Source: Liolophura sinensis
Lineage: Eukaryota > Mollusca > Polyplacophora > Chitonida > Chitonidae
Direction: 5' to 3'
Length of the DNA stretch: 64,000 nucleotides
Assembly: GCF_032854445.1 (NCBI RefSeq)
Contig: NW_027017958.1
Coordinates: 1 to 64,000, forward strand
Positions 59,101 through 64,000 of this stretch are shown here, piece by piece. The translations under genes and the position numbers were made by a program. Each line of letters begins with the position of its first letter. The first letter of the stretch is position 1. The notes beneath the pieces are model-generated. The model was given only the letters and a program-made list of their open reading frames with translations. It had not been told where the DNA came from and did no database searches.

Positions 59101-60002
59101 AAGGTGATTTTTGTAATTACTATAATAGCATGGTCAGTTACAAGATACCCTTTGTAATTATTATAATAGCATCTTCAGTTACAAGATAAACATTGTAATC
59201 ATTATTTTAGCACGTTTAGTTAAAACGTGAGGATTGTAATCGATATAATAGCATGTTCTGCTACAAGATAAATATTGTAATTATTGTAATGGCATTTTCA
59301 TTTACAAGGTGAACATTGTAATCATTATAATAACATGTTCACTTACAAGATGAACATTGTAATCATTTTATTAGGACGTTCAGTTACAAGATGAACATTG
59401 TAATCATTATAATAGCATGTTCAGTTACAAAATGAACATTGTAATTATTATAATATCATGCTTAGTTACAAGATGAACATTGTTATCAGTATAATAGCAT
59501 GTTCAGTAACAACATAAACATTGTAATCATTATAATAGCATGTTCAGTTACAAGGTGATTTTTGTAATTACTATAATAGCATGGTCAGTTACAAGACACC
59601 CTTTGTAATTATTATAATAGCATCTTCAGTTACAAGATAAACATTGTAATCATTATTTTAGCACGTTTAGTTAAAACGTGAGGATTGTAATCGATATAAT
59701 AGCATGTTCTGCTACAAGATAAATATTGTAATTATTGTAATGGCATTTTCATTTACAAGGTGAACATTGTAATCATTATAATAACATGTTCACTTACAAG
59801 ATGAACATTGTAATCATTTTATTAGGACGTTCAGTTACAAGATGAACATTGTAATCATTATAATAGCATGTTCAGTTACAAAATGAACATTGTAATTATT
59901 ATAATATCATGCTTAGTTACAAGATGAACATTGTTATCAGTATAATAGCATGTTCAGTTACAACATAAACATTGTAATCATTATAATAGCATGCTCAATT
60001 AC
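59101..60002. repeat. 451-bp tandem duplication (two copies)
   Basis: AAGGTGATTTTTGTAATTAC occurs at 59,101 and 59,552, a spacing of 451 bp or exactly 11 monomers. The copies are 59,101-59,551 and 59,552-60,002. They share rare variants (ACCCTTTGTAATT, AAAACGTGAGGATTG). Small differences (AGATACCC against AGACACCC) show some divergence. Confidence 0.85.
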
Positions 60003-60129
60003 AAGATGAACATTGTAATCAGTATAATAGCATGCTCAGTTACAAATTTAACAATGTAATCATTATACTAGTATGCTCAGTTACAAGATGAACATTGTAA
60101 TCATTATAATAACATGTTCAGTTACCAGA

Positions 60130-60162
60130 GAGAACGACGTTAAAACCCAAGCACTCACTCAG
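60130..60162 (+). repeat. SINE-tail chimeric monomer 9 (SINE-like subtype)
   Basis: GTTAAAACCC subtype, in the first copy of the 369-bp duplication. Confidence 0.8.
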
Positions 60163-60498
60163 TTACCAGATGAACATTGTAATCATTATATTAGGACGTT
60201 CAGTTACAAGATGAACATTGTAATCAATATAATAGCATATTCAGTTACAAAATGAACATTGTAATCATTATACTAGTATGCCCAGTTACAAGATGAACAT
60301 TGTAATCAGTATAATAGCGTGCTCAGTTACAAGATGAACATTGTAATCATTATAATAGCATGTTCAGTTACCAGATGAACATTGTAATCAGTATAATAGC
60401 ATGCTCAGTTACAAATTTAACAATGTAATCATTATACTAGTATGCTCAGTTACAAGATGAACATTGTAATCATTATAATAACATGTTCAGTTACCAGA

Positions 60499-60531
60499 GA
60501 GAACGACGTTAAAACCCAAGCACTCACTCAG
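60499..60531 (+). repeat. SINE-tail chimeric monomer 10 (SINE-like subtype)
   Basis: GTTAAAACCC subtype, in the second copy of the 369-bp duplication. It is the copy nearest the island. Confidence 0.8.
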
Positions 60532-60756
60532 TTACCAGATGAACATTGTAATCATTATATTAGGACGTTCAGTTACAAGATGAACATTGTAATCAATATA
60601 ATAGCATATTCAGTTACAAAATGAACATTGTAATCATTATACTAGTATGCCCAGTTACAAGATGAACATTGTAATCAGTATAATAGCGTGCTCAGTTACA
60701 AGATGAACATTGTAATCATTATAATAGCATGTTCAGTTACCAGATGAACATTGTAA

Positions 60757-60882
60757 GAATTATTTTTAGAATAAATCGCTTCCAAACTCTGGTATATTCA
60801 CTATAGTTTAACTAAACGCCATCATATCGTATTTAAGTTAATTACATGTAATATTGTAATAGGCATGTTCTTAAGTCAAGTG
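60757..60882. repeat. Decayed satellite monomers at the array edge
   Basis: After the last clean monomer the sequence reads GTAAGAATTATTTTTAG, a degraded form of GTAATCATTATTTTAG. A second remnant at about 60,844-60,882 (ACATGTAATATTGTAATAGG, then CATGTTCTTAAGTCAAGTGG) aligns to a monomer with small gaps. The stretch between is too diverged to call. Such decay is expected at the end of an array, where unequal exchange no longer homogenises copies. Confidence 0.6.
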
Positions 60883-61590
60883 GCCCTTTGTTTAGCCTTT
60901 TAAAACGGAAACTACAGGTATGCACATTTAAGAGAACTTATGTTTGTCCTTTTTTAAAACCATTTTCTTCATTCCTCAATGAAAAATACATGCATTGTTT
61001 CGCACCCCTATTTGCAGCGTACTGGCAATGGGCCAAATGTGTAGAATACGATATCTGTGAAATTAATCTGACTGCAATAAGATCAGAAAATTCGACCCCA
61101 ATTCTTTGATGGTTTCTCTACGGTTCTTCTATATCGGGACTAGTCTTGCTGACAATGGTAACTCATGCTCGTCGGCAGGTACACGTACGTTAATGAGATC
61201 AATAACTTTGTCTCTTTCTTTCAGGACAAATATGTACCTTATTAAACTAACGGTTTTGACAGATAAATGTAACAGCTCTGTGATCTCATCATGTTAGAAA
61301 TGAAATAAAAAATGCGATATAGACGTACTTGAGCTCCTAATATGTTTTTTCCAGAGTGCTTACGGTGGACTTCGTTTGGATTCTGTGAGGGTTTTGATAG
61401 GTCTGTTATATGTTAATTGTGGATTACTGAAAACTCGCACCACTAATATTATATGTACAAACATGTATGCTTAAAGCCTTCCTTTCACTAGGAAATAAAA
61501 TAGCCTGAGTAGGAGCCTTGTCAGGTGGGGTTATGTATGGGAGGACTAAGGTTTGCCTGAAGTGAAAGACATAGGTACAGTAAATGGCGC
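60883..61590. other. Non-satellite island, left part, no recognised content
   Basis: This is single-copy-looking sequence of more balanced base composition than the satellite. Short open frames here (60,888-61,109 and 61,106-61,297 on the plus strand) show no domain, no recognisable motif and no homology I can name. I do not call them genes. No tRNA, rRNA or transposon ends were recognised. Confidence 0.6.
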
Positions 61591-61630
61591 AGAGACATAC
61601 ATGTCTTTACAAATAAATGTTATCTGATCG

Positions 61631-61642
61631 TCAGTTGCACAG
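61631..61642. repeat. SINE target-site duplication, left
   Basis: TCAGTTGCACAG immediately precedes the tRNA-like head and is repeated after the tail at 62,011-62,022. Confidence 0.75.
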
Positions 61643-61653
61643 ACCGGCCCGGA

Positions 61654-61665
61654 TAGCACAGTTGG
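61654..61665 (+). promoter_or_regulatory. SINE internal Pol III A box
   Basis: TAGCACAGTTGG fits the tRNA A-box pattern TRGCNNAGYNGG at every fixed position. It starts 12 bp inside the element. Confidence 0.7.
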
Positions 61666-61696
61666 TAGAGCGTCCGCTTCGGGACCGGTAGATCCA

Positions 61697-61706
61697 GGAT
61701 CAATCC
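61697..61706 (+). promoter_or_regulatory. SINE internal Pol III B box
   Basis: GGATCAATCC fits the B-box pattern GGTTCRANNC with one change (A for T at the third base). Confidence 0.65.
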
Positions 61707-62010
61707 TTGGTCGAGTCACACCTAAGACTTTAAAAGAGGAAGTTGTAACTTCCTCGTTTGGCGTTCAGCATGAAGGGGATAGTGCAACGACTGGTTGACC
61801 CGTTTCAGTATAATGGCTCGGGCGGGGCGGCTTACTTGCCTTCGGTAAGTCGTCTCAGTGATGCAGCACTAAATAAAAGAGCGGTGAAAATCCGTCCTCC
61901 TGCAACAAGGAGGCACATTACACGTGCATGCACCCTAATGATTCCTTCGTCGTCATATGACTGAAAAATTGTTGAGTACGACGTTAAACCCCAAGCACTC
62001 ACTCACTCAC

Positions 62011-62022
62011 TCAGTTGCACAG
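62011..62022. repeat. SINE target-site duplication, right
   Basis: TCAGTTGCACAG directly follows the (ACTC)n tract. The first bases overlap the last ACTC unit, so the true duplication may be 10 to 12 bp. Confidence 0.75.
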
Positions 62023-62079
62023 CGACATACATGTCTATACAGAAAAATGCTATCTGATCGCAGTCAGTGTAAAATTCCT

Positions 62080-62208
62080 GACGGTGTTTACTGTGCAGCA
62101 GAGATTCAGGATGGTGCTTACTGTGTAGCAGAGTTTCAGGATGGTATTTACTGTGCAGCAGAGATTCAGGATGGTGTTTACGGTGCAACAGAGATTCAGT
62201 ATGGTGTT
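62080..62208. repeat. 30-bp minisatellite, about 4.3 copies
   Basis: Units start at 62,080, 62,110, 62,140, 62,170 and 62,200, the last partial. Each has GATGGTGTTTACTGTGCAGC followed by AGAGATTCAG, with 1-4 substitutions. Because 30 is a multiple of 3, both strands show an open frame through it, but there is no other sign of coding. Confidence 0.85.
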
Positions 62209-62456
62209 AATTGATTTAATCAACGATTCAGGAAAACACAGTGATCCAGGTTTAGAAGCTGCCTGACTTCAGGTTATATTAATATCTTGAAGTAATGATA
62301 CTTCGTTGCTTGAAACCATTTAAACATCCGAATTCCACTGACTCTGTCAACACGCTGGATGAAAGAATAAATTGGAGTGAAATCAGTTAGAGAAACACAT
62401 GATTTTCTATCGGCCTCACAACGTTTTACATTTTACTTACTTATTTAATTTTTGTT
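62209..62456. other. Island spacer, no recognised content
   Basis: Unique-looking sequence between the minisatellite and the second SINE. I see no gene, RNA or mobile element in it. Confidence 0.5.
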
Positions 62457-62471
62457 TGAGGAGGGCCTCAG

Positions 62472-62483
62472 TTACCGAGGGGG
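62472..62483 (+). promoter_or_regulatory. Second SINE, A-box-like sequence
   Basis: TTACCGAGGGGG resembles the TGGCCGAGNGG form of the A box found in serine and leucine tRNAs, with two or three mismatches. Confidence 0.4.
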
Positions 62484-62533
62484 TCAGCACGCCATCGCCC
62501 TGCAATGGGCTTCCAACCGATGCGGTCGCTGTG

Positions 62534-62544
62534 AGTTCAAGTCC
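62534..62544 (+). promoter_or_regulatory. Second SINE, B box
   Basis: AGTTCAAGTCC matches the B-box pattern GGTTCRANTCC with one change. Confidence 0.65.
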
Positions 62545-62741
62545 AGCTCAGGCTGGCTTCCTCTTTTTGCCGTCCATGAGGAGGTCTTCTGGCAACCTGC
62601 GGGTAGTCGTGGGTTTCCCCCAGTACACCAAATAAATAAATAAATAATGTTACGACCCAAACTGTCTGTATTATAAAGAGATGGCTTGTTCGAAATACAC
62701 GACAGTTTAGCCGCACAAAAAAGTAACCAAAACCAGCAGAT

Positions 62742-62747
62742 TTTATT
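62742..62747 (-). terminator. AATAAA poly(A) signal, distal
   Basis: On the minus strand this is AATAAA within GAAAAATAAAATCTGC, about 450 bp beyond the stop of the possible exon at 63,193. It would give a transcript end near 62,715-62,730. Confidence 0.3.
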
Positions 62748-62756
62748 TTTCAACAA

Positions 62757-62762
62757 TTTATT
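62757..62762 (-). terminator. AATAAA poly(A) signal, proximal
   Basis: On the minus strand this is AATAAA within TGTAATAAATTGTTG, 15 bp before the distal signal. Closely paired signals are common at real 3' ends, but the region is AT-rich and chance is possible. Confidence 0.3.
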
Positions 62763-63192
62763 ACATTTAACAGGAACAGATAACAAGACTTTTACAAGAG
62801 CTAAAATACTTAAGTTTAACAAGAAATGATAGCAATATCTATACAAATACTAAAGTACTTACACAATGCTGAAAAATGCACAGAGGCAATATTTACAAGA
62901 GCGAAAGTCCACAGTATAACTGAGTGTATGACGACATATACACAAAATTCCACAGACAGGGTCCGTGTACTAAATAAGCACTGTGTACACAAGAGCACAA
63001 ATTAAGCCTTTGAAGCCTTTGTTGCTAACTAGATAGCGTTTTAGATCTCTTGAAATGACACCTGAAAGGTTTGATTCAATTGTTGTGTAACAGTAATCAC
63101 CGAATGACTGGATGATTGGGTTTGACGTCACATTGTAATGCAAGAATGAAAGAAAGATTCAAAGGTTGAAAGCAATCACTGCGAGGTGTTAC
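62763..63192 (-). other. Possible 3' untranslated region
   Basis: The stretch between the possible exon and the AATAAA pair reads on the minus strand as U-rich sequence without a long open frame, and it has two TCTTGTAAA motifs (from plus TTTACAAGAG near 62,790 and 62,890). It fits a 3' UTR but proves nothing. Small minus-strand frames here (62,816-62,998) are not supported. Confidence 0.25.
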
Positions 63193-63408
63193 TTAAAAAT
63201 CAGGTTGCCTTACACCTGTCAAGGCACGGGATACCACGGATTGCAGATAGTTCTCTGCTGATTTATTTTCATTTATTTTTGTCGATTGTTGAGAAACCTT
63301 GCTATAATGACTGAAAAGAAAAACGATCATAAAAGCTGCGGGACCAAGTGTTCTCTGTAATCCCACATGGAACACTGGGGTTAGAGCTGATTTCCTAGCT
63401 GGCACCAT
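63193..63408 (-). CDS. Possible short coding exon, function unknown (71 aa)
   Basis: I do not recognise this protein. The start codon is in strong context (A at -3, G at +4) with an in-frame TAA six bases upstream, so the frame is closed at both ends. The product would be basic at its N-terminus, with no acidic residue until E47, and has one hydrophobic stretch at residues 21-32 (LGPAAFMIVFLF) that could be a short membrane segment or part of a targeting sequence. Residues 38-60 are polar. A possible splice donor, GACAG|GTGTAAG, lies at 63,216/63,215, so the last residues may be intronic. Downstream on the same strand lies a U-rich region with two AATAAA signals, as a 3' UTR would have. It could equally be a chance frame or a retrocopy remnant. 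Confidence 0.3.
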   Translation of the reverse strand: MVPARKSALTPVFHVGLQRTLGPAAFMIVFLFSHYSKVSQQSTKINENKSAENYLQSVVSRALTGVRQPDF

Positions 63409-63570
63409 CTTTTAAGTGCCAATATTGAGAAATGCCTTCTATTTCTTCTCAACGATCAACGGTACAAAGATGCAGTTTGGACCAAATACACACTAAAAAG
63501 CTCATCTTATCCCCACACATTATCCAGACTAAATGTTTCATTTTTCCCCTCAGCTGAAATAGACTAAATC
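63409..63570. other. Island right margin, no recognised content
   Basis: Unique-looking sequence upstream of the possible minus-strand exon. I see no clear promoter element. TCAGCTGAAATAGACTAAAT near 63,550 may be a very decayed satellite monomer. Confidence 0.4.
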
Positions 63571-64000
63571 CAGTTAAAGAGACACGTGTTTTATAATAGC
63601 ATGCTCAGTTACAAGATAAACATTGTAATCATTGTATTAGCATGCTCAGTTACAAGGTGAACATTGTAATCATTATATTAGCACGCTCAGTTACAAGGTA
63701 AACATTGTAATCATTATAATAGAAAGCTCAGTTACAAGATGAAAATTGTAATCATAATAGAATATTCAGTTACAAGATGAACATTGTAATCATTAAAATA
63801 GCATGTTCAGTTACAAGGTGAACATTGTAATCATTATAAAAACATGCCCAGTTACAAGATGAACATTGTAATAGTTAAAATAGCATGTTCAGTTACGAAT
63901 TCAACATTGTAATCATTATAATAGCATGCTCAGTTGCAAGATAAACATTGTAATCATTATAATATCATTTTCAGTTACAAGATGAAGATTGTAATCGACA
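63571..64000. repeat. 41-bp satellite array resumes after the island
   Basis: The first unit (63,571-63,600: CAGTTAAAGAGACACGTG, then TTTTATAATAGC) is a shortened, degraded monomer, and clean monomers follow to the window end. Orientation is the same as in the main block. From about 63,830 the variant order (AACATGCCCAG, then AATAGTTAAAATAGC, then ATATCATTTTCAG, then the TCGACA box) repeats that of about 50,315-50,480, at offset 13,515. Private variants include AGAAAGCTCAG and TACGAATTCAAC. Confidence 0.9.

Larger units (their letters stand above)
60010..60747. repeat. 369-bp tandem duplication (two copies)
   Basis: Each copy spans nine monomers (9 x 41 = 369 bp) and includes one SINE-tail monomer. 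AGTATAATAGCATGCTCAG recurs at 60,021 and 60,390, and the SINE-tail monomers at 60,130 and 60,499 keep the same distance. The copies look identical by eye over most of their length, so this is the most recent local duplication at the array edge. Confidence 0.85.
1..60756. repeat. 41-bp AT-rich satellite array (main block)
   Basis: The block is continuous head-to-tail repetition of a 41-bp monomer. Successive CAGTTACAAG boxes lie 41 bp apart for most of the block, with scattered 1-4 bp indels. The commonest monomer has about 11 G/C of 41. Variant boxes recur (CAGTTGCAAA, AGCACGTTCA, AACATCATCAG, ACCTAATACCG, TCGACATAATAG) and their order defines higher-order repeats. The array is in one orientation throughout, and I saw no inverted block. 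No frame stays open beyond about 60 codons, because 41 is not a multiple of 3 and the monomer supplies stops. The family name is unknown to me. A role in heterochromatin, centromere or subtelomere is possible, but nothing in the sequence shows it. Confidence 0.98.
57701..60756. repeat. Right-edge satellite zone with local duplications
   Basis: The order is related to 12,900-13,800 and 5,100-5,700 but more diverged. Three SINE-tail monomers sit here (58,002, 60,130 and 60,499), more densely than elsewhere. Short local tandem duplications of 451 and 369 bp are present. This zone borders the non-satellite island. Confidence 0.75.
61643..62010 (+). mobile_element. tRNA-derived SINE with (ACTC)n tail
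   Basis: This is a non-autonomous retroposon of about 368 bp. The head resembles a tRNA gene, with an A box (TAGCACAGTTGG) and a B box (GGATCAATCC) about 31 bp apart. The body contains potential hairpins: GAGGAAGTT-GT-AACTTCCTC at 61,736-61,755, CTTAC with GTAAG near 61,831-61,853, and CCTCC with GGAGG near 61,895-61,912. It ends GACGTTAAACCCCAAGC followed by an (ACTC)n tract. A 12-bp target-site duplication flanks it. It looks complete, so it is probably fairly young. I believe the family is widespread in molluscs but cannot name it with certainty. It would depend on a partner LINE, and none is present in the window. Open frames crossing it are not coding. Confidence 0.85.
61591..62060. repeat. 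About 50-bp direct duplication flanking the SINE
   Basis: Positions 61,594-61,642 (GACATACATGTCTTTACAAA, continuing to TATCTGATCG and TCAGTTGCACAG) are partly repeated after the SINE at 62,011-62,060 (TCAGTTGCACAG, then GACATACATGTCTATACAG, then TATCTGATCG). The order shows a pre-existing roughly 50-bp tandem duplication into which the SINE inserted. Two or three substitutions separate the copies. Confidence 0.65.
62457..62647 (+). mobile_element. Second tRNA-derived SINE, internally deleted, (AAAT)n tail
   Basis: The head is tRNA-like: TTACCGAGGGGG at the A-box position and AGTTCAAGTCC, a good B box. The body continues to CAACCTGCGGGTAGTCGTGG and GTTTCCCCC, which I recognise as typical of an abundant mollusc SINE. 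There it jumps to AGTACACC and an AAATAAATAAATAAAT tail. In full-length relatives, as I recall them, several tens of bases lie between GTTTCCCCC and the tail, so this copy appears to carry an internal deletion. No clear target-site duplication was seen. Overlapping open frames on both strands are not genes. Confidence 0.65.

Noticed and set aside
1332-60624. Fifteen recurring 60-codon plus-strand open frames in the array as genes or a peptide family
   Set aside because: They are 41-bp monomers read in frame. They recur at the higher-order spacing because rare variant monomers remove a stop codon. They have no signal, domain or codon bias.
1-60756. CRISPR array
   Set aside because: The units are contiguous diverged copies of one 41-bp sequence, with no alternation of constant repeats and unique spacers and no cas genes.
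1-60756. Self-cleaving ribozyme satellite (hammerhead type)
   Set aside because: I looked for a CTGATGA box with a matching GAAA strand in the monomer and did not find it. The dyads alone do not make a ribozyme.
1-60756. Telomeric or centromeric identity
   Set aside because: No TTAGGG-type repeats were seen, and no known centromere-protein box could be recognised. Location cannot be told from the sequence.
1-60756. Array as the core repeat of a Helitron-like element
   Set aside because: Some mollusc elements carry internal tandem repeats, but the array is far longer than those and no element ends were seen at its one visible boundary.
61643-61720. Functional tRNA gene
   Set aside because: A and B boxes are present, but the acceptor and anticodon arms do not fold convincingly and the sequence continues into a SINE body with target-site duplications.
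61758-62214. Plus-strand open frames 61,758-61,964 and 61,957-62,214
   Set aside because: The first lies wholly in the SINE. The second runs from the SINE tail through the 30-bp minisatellite.
62457-62545. Second functional tRNA gene
   Set aside because: Only the B box is good. It is the head of a SINE with an (AAAT)n tail.
62484-62846. Minus-strand 120-codon open frame
   Set aside because: It is half antisense of the second SINE and half AT-rich spacer, with no recognisable domain.
60757-63592. Island as a single inserted transposon
   Set aside because: No terminal repeats or target-site duplication were found at the satellite-island junctions, and decayed monomers at both edges suggest an old boundary.

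Overview
This window is dominated by one AT-rich tandem satellite. The monomer is 41 bp long, with core motifs CAGTTACAAG, TGAACATTGTAATC and ATTATAATAGC and about 27% GC in the commonest form. It fills positions 1 to about 60,756 and resumes from about 63,571 to the window end. I find no conventional multi-domain gene anywhere. The 60-residue open frames that recur in the array are translations of the satellite and are not genes. The likely source is a eukaryotic nuclear genome. A marine mollusc (bivalve or gastropod) is my best guess, because the short non-satellite island holds two tRNA-derived SINEs whose bodies and tails, one (ACTC)n and one (AAAT)n, look like families I associate with mollusc genomes. 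That assignment rests on recall, not on a search.

Layout. Positions 1-10,890 are a mosaic of blocks that recur further right. Positions 10,891-46,662 hold two consecutive copies of a 17,886-bp higher-order unit, and a third copy starts at 46,663 and breaks off near 49,600. Each unit is built of 6,794 + 3,234 + 7,858 bp segments, each opening with the same anchor sequence. From 17,685 onward, corresponding copies differ by only about a dozen single bases by eye. Positions 49,600-53,737 keep the monomer but lose the higher-order order. Positions 53,738-57,700 return to it with a clean three-monomer deletion. Positions 57,700-60,756 are an edge zone with local 451-bp and 369-bp tandem duplications. 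Decayed monomers follow to about 60,882. A 2.7-kb low-repeat island comes next: a SINE with a 12-bp target-site duplication (61,643-62,010), a 30-bp minisatellite (62,080-62,208), a second, internally deleted SINE (about 62,457-62,647), and a possible short minus-strand coding exon with downstream poly(A) signals (63,408 down to about 62,730). The satellite then restarts in the same orientation.

Two observations stand out. First, ten array monomers are chimeras in which about 33 bp matching the 3' tail of the island SINE replace the middle of a monomer while the length stays exactly 41 bp; the copies nearest the island match the SINE best. Second, the monomer is almost entirely two adjacent inverted repeats (ATGTTCA, 9 nt, TGAACAT; then ATTGTAAT-C-ATTATAAT), so either strand of a transcript could fold into serial hairpins. 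The history I infer is unequal exchange in monomer register, at scales of 41, 82, 123, 368, 451, 2,099 and 17,886 bp, acting on an array that once captured a SINE tail. A collapsed or over-expanded assembly is the main alternative for the near-identical 17.9-kb copies.
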